A stretch of DNA of 64,000 bases, from positions 601,427 to 665,426 of the forward strand of contig MU001497.1 in assembly GCA_010093485.1 (NCBI GenBank), given 5' to 3'. Origin of the DNA: Karstenula rhodostoma CBS 690.94. Taxonomy: Eukaryota > Ascomycota > Dothideomycetes > Pleosporales > Didymosphaeriaceae. A program made the position numbers and the translations under genes. The notes under the pieces are model-generated. The model was not told the DNA's origin and ran no database searches. It saw nothing but the letters and a program-made list of their open reading frames with translations. Positions 22,752 to 34,900 of the stretch are shown here, piece after piece (the stretch's first letter is position 1; every line of letters starts with the position of its first letter).

Positions 22752-23662
22752 CGTCGCGAACGTAGGAATGAAATTGTCCGAACAGTATGTTGAGTGGTGA
22801 GTCGTCTTCTGTCTCCGGATAATTTAAGCGGATGACGACCGTGGGTCTGGCCTGCCGCAGTCGGAGGGGCACATTCTTTTGCGCTAGGCCTGCGCTTGAC
22901 TTGATTCGATAAGTGCATCTCCCTCGGCCGAACTCAACACCACAGCCTTCTCTACAAAGGTGCTCAGGCCTCGCAACTTTGTATCCCTCCCCACGATTAT
23001 ATAGCATTGATTCATCGTGGTAGCATTCCTTTCTATCCTGTTTCCAACAAACTTGGGGTCTCGGAATTTCGGAATCCAATTCATCTCCTCCTGTCCCATT
23101 GTTGGTCAGCTAGCTGACCGCATCAAATTACCGGGTATCGTGTTGATCCTAGATCATCGCTTTCCTCAAAGTCACTTCGTCGATTGAGCTTCATTGAATC
23201 AGCTTTTTGAGCAGATAATGATGTTTCTATGTATGACGGCAACAAATACAGAGCGAAGGTTGCAAACCAAGGGGGCCGCAATACGCAAAGGCATAGCAGC
23301 ACTGACAGCAAGCATGCTCCACTCTCCCCAAACCTATACATGTCTCAAGATCCGTGTGGAGAAGATCATCCCGAGCACATCGATAAAAGGATTTCTTACC
23401 GCAGATAGAATGAACGCATCGAAGGATCGTACGAGCAGATAGGTACCCCGTTTGGGCCATTCTATTCCATATGACATACGACTCCATAGCATCTGAATAC
23501 TCACAAATTCCTGCACCATGCAGAAGAGGAAGACCTTCACCCTCGAGTTCAATTGTTAGCTTACTTGAAAGACGCTCAACAAGTCTGAACGAATACTCGT
23601 AGACTACCATCAAAATTCGTGGCAAGACACTGCGAGACCCCCAAGCCTACATAGCATAATCC

Positions 23663-23685
23663 TTTTTTTTTTTTTTTTTTTTTTT
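23663..23685. repeat. Poly-T tract, 23 T
   Basis: Uninterrupted run of 23 T. It could be the reverse complement of a poly-A tail, but no flanking duplication was seen. Confidence 0.8.
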
Positions 23686-25388
23686 CGTAGAAAAGGAGTA
23701 TTGCACACACCGGTGTTCACTTCGACACCACGAAGCACAGTACTATTAATACACTTTCCTTTACCGCAACAGCGTAACCAACCAAACACAAAGATGTAGT
23801 CCTCAGCCTCCTCGCTTGCAGAACTAGATCAATACACATTCAATAGCGACTGCGCCAAATAAAGACACGTCACTGGGACTATTTGCTCCCAATTCAACAT
23901 ACTGATGGCGCTCATCTGGGGTAATATTCTAAGCGGGAACTACAAATCTGCGATATCAGAAGCGATGGGCTTTATCAAAGTGCAACCATAGAAAGACTAG
24001 CCTCTGCTTTCCAATTACTCTACGCGATACGATTGCATCCTGCCAGAATGATTACCTCTGTGCAGGATCTATGAAACCATGTCCAGTGGATCAGAATTAC
24101 ACGTCAAAAAAAATCTCGAACGGAAAAGCATACAAGCCGTGCCTTTCAACGTCACTCCCACATCGTCCCAAGAGTTCAATGTTTTCCTTACTGTCGAAAC
24201 CCATCGCCTCAACGTGAGTGCAGTGCGAAGCTTACAGGATGTAGCATGCGCGAATGCAGTCAGCACAGCGTACGCATACATGGACACCCGAAGACGACAA
24301 TGCTACACCATACTTCTCTCCATCCACCGACGTCGAGAGAACAACGCAGACTTTGTGGTTTCCCGCAAACATGAACACATACCACGCAATATAAAGGCTC
24401 CGTACTATACCGAGTGCTACCCTAGACTATACCATCCAATAGATCACCTTTGCTAAGCAGCCCACCCTAGACCACAACACAACTACCCTCCCCCTTTACC
24501 ATCCCCGGCCAGGATCCTCTATTACTCAAGCATTAGCAACACCCGCTTCCAGACGGCGCACCTTCACACTCCCCTCGCACCAACAACCCCACGCACGCAC
24601 GCAACCAATACCCCGGACCCTTCATCGACGACCTCACAAGCCCACCCCAACCCAAAGAGCCCCCCCTCTCCCCGGCACTTCGCCCCGCCTCTCATCTACC
24701 CCACCTTACAGACGGCCTTAGTCCACACCGCATACCCGCCGAATATCCCGCTGGACAGAACCCTAATATGTCCAGTAGCCATGCATACCCAGGTCTCCGA
24801 TCCCACCGTGCTCGGAGAATCGGGCGCCCAAACACGCCCATCGGGTGGCATGCATGCAAGCATGCACGGTCTTCCCCCCCCCCAGATGCAGCCTAGACAG
24901 AGGGATTATGCCCGATGCGGGGGGTGTGGGACGCGTATCTTATTGCGAGATTAGCGAGTGGTGATCGCAGCTGCATGGGGGCCCGATGCAAAGAGTGGGG
25001 AAGTGGGTGGGGAAGAGGGCGGTGGCAACGTGAGGGGTGCAGCTGGTGGTTGCTAGCTTTTTACGGTGTTGGGACGACGGGTGGTGTTTTTGTGCATGGT
25101 TGTTGCTGGGTGTGGTGTGGTGTGGAGAAATGTAGTTCGCAGAATTGCATGCCTGGGTGAATTTCGACGGGGTTGTGATTATGGGAAGGGGGCTTTGGAG
25201 AATACGTGTTCGCTCTAGCATTGCAATGCAGCTCGATGCCGCAACGGAAGAGCACGACGGACGACCATAACGGGCATGTAAAATCATAGCGTAGGTGCAT
25301 TCTACTAGGTTTGGGGAATATGTAGGCTCCACCATCTAGTTTACAAAGGGCTTTTCGACAAAAATGGAGTGCAGTTGTATACGACTGT

Positions 25389-25513
25389 TTGAAATCTTTG
25401 TGGTTTTCTGGTTGTTGACACGAACCACGAAGTAGTGTCCCGTAAAGTGATAGACAAAAGTATGGACGGCAAATGCCGCCCAATAGTAATACAAAAGGGT
25501 TGAAATCTTTGTG
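25389..25513 (-). mobile_element. 97-bp retroposon-like insertion with 14-bp target-site duplication (copy 2)
   Basis: The 14-mer TTGAAATCTTTGTG occurs at 25389-25402 and again at 25500-25513, flanking a 97-bp insert. On the minus strand the insert ends GTCAACAACCAGAAAAC. Its last 45 bases differ from copy 1 at about five positions; its other end reads about 47 bases further into the element. Confidence 0.75.
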
Positions 25514-28500
25514 AGAACGAAGTATGAGCTCCGGAAGTCGTCATTGGCAAAGTGAGCCCCACACATTGAAACTTCGTTTGCCCGCCGTGCCGGACAACTT
25601 AGGCTACCGGCACTTGTATAGCAAAGTACTCGTGTCGCTAGTAGAAACTAGTTTTGTTATCTCGTCCTAGGCATATTACTAAATCTTCCATAATTGGTAG
25701 AATAGCACTCCCAGAGGTCGTCTGGCCGCGCAAGATTCCGTCTACGCGTAGCTAACTTTAAGTGTCTAGTTCCACGTGGCATTGATGCGATAACAGGGTC
25801 AAAACTGCCGTAGGAAGCTCCGATGACCCCACAACAGGAGATTTGTGGAAGAACAAAGAGCGGAGAAGCAGAAGGGGGGCAAGGATGAGGCGAAGAGTGA
25901 AACAACCGCATACAAACCGTGGGTTGAGAATCTCCCCAGTGATCTTGCATTTTAGGCCAAGGCTTTCTAGGCTCCAGGTATTAGGTGATTATTAGTCCAA
26001 TGGAGAGAGTAGAGTGAGTAAAGAGACTGGTCAACGAGTGTACAAGTCCTGTATCCACGAGGATAATGCGCTCGAAAACTGACAAGCGTGGGAGACCGAA
26101 TCGGATCATTCTTGGCCAGGCGATGACGACATGGTGTAGGAGCTACTATGGTCACATGACATCGCAGTCGATCCTAGCATAGGCAAAGCGAATGCGTCAG
26201 GATGTTGGTACACTACTGCACGACTTCGGGAGAGCGAACTGTATAGGGCGAATACCTCCGTTCGTACATGAGCGTAACGTTCAAGGGGTGCACTGTGGTC
26301 AGCTAGGGAAGGCCCTTCTTCGAGCCATGGCATCCTCACCTTGACTCGTTGTTTGGCAATTTCCTCAAGAGACAACGCATGAACCGATTCAGCCTTTTGT
26401 TGTGCATATGACAGATTCGGCAATACCGAGCTTCGAGGTCTGCTGTGTCTGCTGTGTCTGCAGGGTTGTGCGGTTGTGGCGTTGTCGGAGCATCTCCAAG
26501 TGTTGTTTGCGGTACACAAGTGTTGCTGTTGACGGTGCGATATATGTGGAGTATGGCGCATCAAGGATTAGCAAAAGCCTCGTCTACGGCAAACTTGCCC
26601 TCTGCAAAATGTATGGCTGGGTTATGTTGATGCCTGAAGCTGGATAGGCTCCTCACGTGGAATGGGTGATACGCCAGTGTCTGGCTACACTGGAAAGTTT
26701 TCGCTGTCGTACCGACTAATGTTGCAAAGATACATTCGCCACTGACAGTTGCTACCATGGTGCAAAAGGATCGTGTCGCATGTCAGTTCAAACCCGTTCC
26801 ATGGGCCAGGAATCGGACAGGGTTCCGGGTCGTGTCACCGCCTCTACTATACACAGTAGGAGAGTACAGCTGCTGTTAGCGTAGTTTTTAGGCCAAAGGA
26901 CAAGATATTCTCGTATGATAATATCGGGATGGATTTCCAGATGGTAGGCTAATATCGCCCCAAAATCGCACGTGGCTGGCACGTTGCTGCTGGTGTTATG
27001 CAGCGGCAATACTCCGGTTCGCTGTAAGTGAAAGCACACACACCAGAGAATGTGAGTGCTCCAGTGGCCTTTTCTTGAAGTGATTTAGGAGGAACCGCCG
27101 ACTTGCCAGTGTGGTGTCGTATCGTGTCGTTTCATGGGGCGGTGGACTTGCGGCGCAGTCATGGTGACGAATAGCGCGCCAAGGTGGGGCCGCCCGTTTA
27201 GGCAATCGGAGCCAGAACTGGAGGTGGGGAAGGCTGCTTGGAGAACCACAGCAAGATGGCAGCGTGGCGTCGATGTATGCTCCATCTTTTTCAACGCAGA
27301 GCGCGGGATCCAACACACGTTTTTCTTGCGCCTGAGACTGTTGCGCACAAACTCGCCCACCGAGAGTATGTATGACGGAACCGTGGCATTGCGTGATTGA
27401 CTGCACTGCTGGAGCCGGCTCATGCTTCGGCTGCAGTCCAAGCTTTGCCTCTGTTCAAATGCTTCCTTGAAGGGTTCAACGGTTACACGCATACCGTGAT
27501 CAGAGCATCTATTCGTTTGTGCTTCTTGAATGCACGTAGTAGACGTCCCATTATCTGGATCCATGGGCTATGCACTGTTACATGCAGCGACTCCGGCGAG
27601 CGACACCCATGGTTCGATGTCCAGTCCAGAGAGCATTGCGCGTGATCGTTCGGCCTAAAGGCATAAAACATTGACCTTGGTGGCCATGGGGCACGTGCTA
27701 AAGGATCTAATATCGGAGGCGTGCAGATGTTAATCTAATGAACAGATGCGAACGGTCAGCATTTTGGAGTAAGCGGCGTAGCCACTCTGGTGCGATGGCA
27801 ATTACGTATGCAACAACTGCAAAGCTGCATCGTTGACGGTTGTCGCACACCAGGACCGCAAAAGGCAGTTGGTTGATAGCTCGGAGTATTCGAAAGGGCT
27901 CGTGCGAGGACGTGGCGCAGGAATGGATGCTTGTGTCAACGTGGTTATCCATCCGACGACTGGATGCTGCTCAGGGTTGGCCCAAATAGGCATATCCATG
28001 GAATATGGCTAAAGCTTCCAATAGAACCGGGACAAAATATAGCAACATAAGCACAGGCGTCGAGCAAATGCATGCTCAACGTGGGTAGCGCTTCCTGCGC
28101 CAACGTTGGAGGTGGAGGCGACAGCCAATGGCACGTTGACGGAGGCTAAAAGAGGTGAAAGGAGGTCTTTGGGCGCATTTGGGTTTGGAGGCTGGCCGGC
28201 ACCGGCTGCGCGCAGATTGAAGCTCCGGACCGATGCATGCAGCACGTTCGCAAGCTCGTTCGGCAGGCAAGGTACCGCCGAAGACTGACAAGCAACGCAG
28301 GCGTATCTAGTGCACGACAGCTCAGGCGGAGCGGATCGATCGGGGACGCACGCCGCGTACACTTGGCGAGCGTGGTGCGAAGAGCCTCTTGTCTGGAAAT
28401 TGATGCCCTAGGGCACCACGCCGGTACCCGGGACTTTGGCGCAGAAGGCGACCCAGCCAGGCCATGTTGGCTGCTCTGCAGGGACATGGACATGGCAGGT

Positions 28501-28940
28501 GGACCGCTGCTAGCCTTGCCCCGAGCCCTGCGTGGGATGGCCGCCGTGGATGGGTGAGAAGAAGCAAAAGCGCGTAACGAAAGCCAGCAGCAGCAGAGCG
28601 CGTAGTGGTGGACGTGGCGGTGGTGATGGTGGTGGCGGCGTGGGCGTGGGCGTGGGTGGTTGATTGTCAGCGTCACCGAGGGCGCACAGCAGCGAGAGGC
28701 GAGCGGTCGGTCGGGGTGGGTGGCCTCAGTATCTGGGCAGGGCTGGCATGGGGAGTGCCAAGTGGTGGTGAAGGTGCGGGCCCCCCGCCAACCACGTGCG
28801 AGTGCGCGCTTCTGTGGTGAAGGTCGTGCATGGTCCCCCGCTGCCGGGACTGCTGCTGGTGGTGCTCCTCCAGCACGACGCATCGCGCTCCACGCCGGTG
28901 ACATTGCGCGCCGTCTGCTGTGCGACGCGGCGCGTACTCT

Positions 28941-29288
28941 GGCGGCTGGTGCTGGCGGCTGGTGCTGGTGCTGGTGCTGGTGTGCGCTGGGCGTGGCTGT
29001 CCGGTTGCGACGCGGTAGCGAGATGAGGGTCGGTGGAGAAGGACTGCTCCTCCTCGCAGCCATCTGTCGCAGCATGCGTGCCCATGACGGCCTCTGTCGT
29101 TCCCCCGGCCGACCCCTGCACCTGCGCCTGCGCCTGCGCCTGCACCTGCACCGAGGCGACGCCAGCGCGATACCTACGCAGCACATACGTCCTTGAATGA
29201 TGTTGTTTTGCTCGTCCGCCAGGTCGCCTCCGCGCATCCAGCAATCAGCATCCAGCATCCAGCATCCAGCATCCGGCATCCGGCATCT
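28941..29288. repeat. Cluster of GC-rich microsatellites
   Basis: GCTGGT/GCTGGC units at about 28941-28983, GCGCCT/GCACCT hexamers at about 29115-29154, and a 7-bp CATCCAG/CATCCGG array at about 29234-29288. Confidence 0.8.
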
Positions 29289-30574
29289 AGCGTGTCGACG
29301 TTGGCGCCTCCAAATCCCCATCGCGCACCAATCGAGCACGGTTGGAGACGCCCAGGGCCCCCGGTACACTCCATCGTTCGGAGACAAAGAGGGCTCGACA
29401 TCGCTCGGCGCCTGCTTTAGCAATCGCTTCGACCTGGAGCACTAGAACACTGGAGCACTGGAGCACACACACAGGCACAGACACAGACGGTGCCAGGGCC
29501 CAGGGCGCTCACACGTCCCATCCCAAGTCCCGAGGCCGCTTGCACGCGCAAACGCGCCCGGCTCTAGCAGCCTCTGACGCCGCGGCTACGCTTCACCGCG
29601 CCAGTCCGTCGCTCGGTGACAGCCAGACCAGCTCCACGCACCGGCCCTGGTGGAACTTGTCCGAAGGGCAGACCAGCCGGTGCCTTGTGCCCCATCCAAA
29701 CAGACCGTGCTGCCCTTCATCCATCCCGCACATCAGTTGGCTCATGCGGCGCCTCCAACAGCGCAGGGTACGCACACTCCTGCCAGAGCGGCGCAAGATC
29801 GACCTGCCAGGCCAAGCCCACACCGTCTAGGGTCCCTGAGATGCCTGCTCCATGGATGTGCTCACTGCTGGTGAATGCCTGCTCAAGCGCAACACTCCCC
29901 TTGTGGAAATAGCGCGTGTGTGCTGCTTGTCCTTCGCCACTTTTAATCACTTGAGACACGCAGCCAAACAGCGTTGCCCAAGTTCCATTCTCCGTACATA
30001 CTCTGATCCTCGCACTTCGCCGCTTCTTGCTTTTTTGGCTCACTCGTTTGTCGATTGCGAATGAGCCTCCCTAGCCGACTTGTGGTGGTGGGTGCTGCCC
30101 GTGTGCCCCGAACGTGAATTGGTACTCTGCTTAGTTGCCTCGCTGCCTCGCTGCCTCTTCCCAAAGACCATTGTCGCCGCGCTGCCGGGCTCCTCGACAC
30201 TCCCTGATCCTGGCCCTCCACTGCAACCTGCGCGTTTGGGCGACCGGCATCTCATGCACTGCGCCATTGCCCGTCACGGTGCTTGTCAGTGATTCTCCAC
30301 ATTACTGCCGACCTCAGGTGGTGCGGGCTCCAACGTTAGGGAATACTTCCGCACTGGTCAGCGTCGGTATGTGTGCCACCTGCTCGCACCGCGGGGATTC
30401 GCCCTCCATGCTGATATTTGCAGGACCCTTCAATGCCATATCGAGTCTCGTAAATCGATTCTCCCCGTGCGATACTACTCTGCGACTCTTATGGCTGTCG
30501 GGGTGGAGCGCCGTGCGAAGATAGTTGCAGCTAAGCTGGACCACGCGTTGCTTTTGCAGCCCGTCAGTAACGCA

Positions 30575-31985
30575 ATGTCCTACAATCCTTTGGCCCAACC
30601 GCCAGGCCCGGCCTTCCCCGTCTCAGAAGCTACATCCCCCGAAATCGTGGATGAGCGCTCTGACTACTACTCGGCGCAAACCGACCAAGCTGCCGAAACC
30701 TCACCACAGCAACTTCTGCTCAAGAAGAGGCGCGCCTCCAAAGACAAGGCTGCCGTCATCAGACGCTCTTCATCCACGCCACATATGCGCAACCTAGCGC
30801 TGGGAACCGCTAGCGAGCTGTCACCTACAGGCGACAAGCGACGGAATAAGCTGGGCTACCATCGTACCTCAGTTGCATGCGGTAAGCAAGACCATGGCTA
30901 ACACTGCGCTAAACGCTGTTGCTGACCTGGCTATGTAGGACACTGTCGCAGGAGGAAGATCAGATGTCTCGTCGCAAACGACGAGGTGACTGGGCGTTGC
31001 GCAAACTGCATCCGGTTGAAGAAAGAGTGCAACTTTTACCCTGTCGACCAGACACCGGAACAGTCTCGAGCCCAAGCAGGCGCAGCAAAAGAAGCGAGCG
31101 CCGTCGCGCCTGCCTCTTCTACCACCTCGTCACCTCGACATGCCGTCTCCGTAGTAGGAGCCAAGGTGGATGAGTTTCGCCCTCCGTTTCCAGGAACTTT
31201 GTCGACAAACTCTACGTCTAGATATGAAGTACCTAGCGAACCCGACAGTGATCCTCACCATATCACCACAACGAGCGGAAGTAAGTATGCTGGGCTCTGG
31301 ATGTCGAATCATGTCACTGATAGTTTTAGTGCCAGTACAACAACAACCTGGATACGGATACCCGCAGCCTATCGACACACAATGGCCTCCAAGCACCGGC
31401 TTTCTACCATCTTCATCCGTTTCAGAGAGCCCTTCCTCTTCGAACGGTTACTGGCGTCCGTCTCCTACAACCGCAAGTACCGTCTTCGGCAGCGAGTCGA
31501 ATGTTTCGGGTGTGCATACACCCGTGACAAGTTCCACAATGTCCTATGGAAACCATCAGGACCACCACAACTGGGCACCACAGAACTTTCAGCCTCCAAG
31601 TAGATCTATGTCGTATGGCAACATCGAAGGCCTGCCACAACACTTCCAAAGCCAGCCGCTTGTCGTTCCATCTCACGAATACCGACGAACAGCGCCTTAT
31701 CCATTTCCCACCACAATCGACACGAGCTCAACGGCGATACAATCGACCACAATAGGACCACACTCGTCGGCACCTCTATCAGCACCCATAATATCCGGGA
31801 ATCCTTACACCTACCCCCCACCTTGGAATCCGTATCAAAGCGGTCAAAATCCGGGACCGGAGGGACCTGTACAAAGCCGTCCAATTGGTGGACATTGGTA
31901 CACCGAGCCAGGACATCTGGGCCAGGTTCAAGAAGAAGGCGCCCCACCCATGACATACAGCCACCACGGCATGTCCCACTTTTAA
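30575..31985 (+). CDS. Zn2Cys6 (GAL4-type) transcription factor
   Basis: Exons 30575-30881, 30939-31280 and 31330-31985 total 1305 nt, 434 residues. The zinc cluster spans the first intron junction at about residues 100-140: ACGHCRRRKIRC (C-x2-C-x6-C), then GRCANCIRLKKEC (C-x2-C-x6-C), preceded by basic KRRNKLGYHRTS. The N-terminus (MSYNPLAQPPGP) is Ser/Lys-rich; the C-terminal half is Pro/Ser/Gln/Tyr-rich with no fungal-specific middle homology domain visible. It is therefore a short zinc-cluster regulator with a disordered, probably activating, tail. The frame is open upstream, but the 30575 start has good context and starts the conserved-looking part. Target genes are unknown. It is isolated by 7.9 kb upstream and 5.3 kb downstream of gene-poor DNA. 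Confidence 0.85.
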
Positions 31986-34900
31986 GCATAAGAAATTACG
32001 CAGCCCTACAGCATCCACATCAAACAAAGAGGCACTTTTATTCCCGGGCCCCCATCGCACGCCTCGGCGGGTTTTTTTCCGCGCTTGCGCTGTTCGAATT
32101 CATATCCATATTTTTCTTCTATTCTGGTTTGGGGTCAAGGTCACATGGGGTAATATTTGGGATCGCGCTTGGAGCAAGGACCAAGGCGGGATGGGCTTGG
32201 GATAAAAAATCATGGGAGCATTTCTGGACGGACGCGTACGTTCGCATGCGAAGCCGTCATTATTATGTTGGCGCGACACCTGGGCATGTCGAGTTTCGCA
32301 ATGGGCGGCATTGCTTAGGCAGTGGCCCTTGCAATTTCTTTGTTGGATTCTCCGCTGCTCGCTGCATGGAGATGGCGGCGGACATGGAACACGGCCATTC
32401 TTACTGCCACTTTTCGAGCTCCTGTGTATGAGTACAACCTATTCTGGGATGGCGGGGTTGGGCAGCGAGCAGGATCTGGATTATCAGGGCTTGTACGATA
32501 CGATAGTTGAGGGGGTTTTTGAATGCTAGCGGTGGGCCACATGATGGCCGCCTGAATCTCACAACAAACACCAAACACACTGATGAGACGTTGTTCCCCA
32601 GACGATGGTTGCGCCTTTCGTCGTCATGAGCGATGGTGTCTCCGGAGACGATTCCGTAGCGCGATTCTGTGGGCTGGTCTGGCGTCCGGTCTCCGCCGGC
32701 AGCGCCGGTGACACCCGGCGCTGTTTCGGGGTCGATGCTGCCTCCAATGTTCAGATCTTAGCTTGTCCTCCCCTCTCGGTACCGATGAGACCTGACAGGC
32801 GCCAATTTATCTCGCTTCGGTATTGCAGGAGGCTTTCCCCGCACAACAAACTTTCAGCAGTCCATGGCGGTCATCATTTTGTAGAATCAAAGGGGAATCC
32901 AGGCTGGGGCTGCATAATCGTGGTCGTGAATGAGTGGAGTGGTGTGCGCACTGGCTCGAGGTTAGACGCTGGACGGGGATATTACGGGTTCGGGATTGGT
33001 GGGCAGGGGCAGAGACGCCCGAATCTCGTGCAGTATGCAAGGCGAGGAGCAGGTGGGTGGGAAATCCTGCGAGATTGATGCACAGAAGACTGTTCGATGC
33101 GGGACGCGTGAAGGTGGCAGATGACTGCATCTCCATGGCAGAGGGGTTGGCTTTGCCCCAAAGCAAAGTCGCTCCTGCGCGTGGGAGGCATCGGTGGTGG
33201 CTGCCCTCGCCGCCTCGGTCGAACATACATGGAGATTAGGACCACGATAGCGTGGCATCCTGCGCGTTGGCACCTTCACCATCTATCCAAGTATCCAAGC
33301 ACGCACGCCCAGCGCTTCCACTCCGATATTGGCATGTAGGTATCAGAGCGCGAGATCAATCTCCGCCGCGGCGAACCCCCGTTCGTGTAATAGAGGCGGG
33401 TGCGAAACCTTAACACGGGCGAATTAAGAACCCCTCAATCAATTTACAACACGTCGCACCAGACGAGACGAGACGATGAATCCCAGCAACCGTTTGACCG
33501 GGCCTTGGATGTCGTCTTGTCCGGGGGTCTGGGGTCGCCTTCCGGCAGTTCGCATCGTTCGCCCGTCGTCGGGGAAAGGGTCGAGAAAAGGGTTAGACGG
33601 CAGCTAGCGGGAATGGCTATGGAGCTCTGCAGCAAACTACCGAGGTAGAGCGATTGGGAGACGAGAGTGAGAGGATAGAGTTCAGGGACAGGATTGCGCT
33701 AGTCGGAAGAGTTTTGCACTCTAGCAACACAACACGCGTGTGGCCATGTTGCGTGCTCACGGCGGCGGCGAGCGAGCTGGGCGACGCGATGGGGGTGGTT
33801 TGGGGTTCTGCTTTTGCTTTTGGCCGTCTGCACTCAGGCTCTTGTTCCAACATCGAGGTCCTGGTTTTCGGATCAGGAACCCTCGTGGATGGTGACTCGT
33901 CTCCAGCACGCACGTGTCGGCACTAGGACGTGGCGGGCTAGCGCACGTTGCGTGTCATGTGCGGATGCACCGATGCGTGGAGCCCGTGGAGCCCGATCTG
34001 ACAGGGCATGTCAGAGTCGTACGTGTCGCCTTATTCATCATCTGACTAGGTTTGCCGCCGTGGCGGTTGCAGCAGCTTGGGGAGGAAATCTCCGGGCCTG
34101 GAGACCGTCGTGCTGGACATTTGTTGCCACTGATGACACTGCTCGCCTTGCATGCCCATGTACAAAGTATCCCCACGCGCGGACCCCTAGTAAGCAAGTC
34201 ATCCGCGCGCTGTACATGCTGTGCCTTCTGTTACACACACCTTCTCCTTTCACACAAGCGTGCTCAGCTGCCACGCGACACGCACCTGCTTTGGACGTGC
34301 TCAGACCTTGCAGTCCCACTTGCTCTGGAAAGTGGCCCACTACACGTCCCATCACTACTAGGTAGAAAGGGCACTAAGTTACCTCATTTGTTTTCTCGTA
34401 CCTTGTCCGTTGGCGCAGGCCTCTCTTCGCGCTTCCTGCACCGTGAACGTGAACGGTGATGCGCGCAGTTGCATGTGCGAACTGCCAAAGACCTATCAGG
34501 TGGCGCTTTCGAGCGCGCAACACGACGTCTGGAGCTTACTACGCCACCCGTGTAACGTGTAACCGTATTGCATCTCAACTCAATCATCGCGTCTAACTAG
34601 CTCGCGAAGGAATCAGGAAGGTGTCCTTACCTATCCTTCCAGAAACGCTACGCTGCAGCCATCCGCTATCGAACATGTTACCATCTCGGCTCGTTCCTTC
34701 CTGGTGGTCTGACTGACAAGCTGAACGCTGACGTTCACCGGCTGTCTTTACCCGTGAGAGTCAGTCCATCCAAATGCCAAAGAAGCACCGTGTAATGATG
34801 CCGGTTCTTTTGCCTTGCCTGACCTCAAACAAAGCACCCGCACATGTCATGCAGTTCGCCGTTTTTGGACTCAGCATGCAAGGGGCATCACGAAGGAGTC

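Larger units (their letters stand above)
22656..30574. other. 7.9-kb gene-poor region upstream of the Zn2Cys6 gene
   Basis: No convincing protein-coding gene in either direction. The interval holds a poly-T run, one small retroposon-like copy, GC-rich low-complexity sequence at about 24.5-25.1 and 28.1-29.8 kb, and several microsatellites. Long open frames in the GC-rich parts have low-complexity translations with no domains. It could hold long leader or non-coding transcripts for the regulator gene downstream; the sequence alone does not show this. Confidence 0.5.

Noticed and set aside
23663..23685. Poly-T run as a retrotransposon tail
   Set aside because: No flanking duplication or element sequence next to it.
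24915..25566. Overlapping open frames on both strands near 25 kb
   Set aside because: No family features; one overlaps the retroposon copy and low-complexity sequence.
28146..29423. 425-codon open frame on the minus strand
   Set aside because: Low-complexity translation (His/Arg/Pro/Ser runs) over GC-rich microsatellites; no domain and no codon-level coding pattern.
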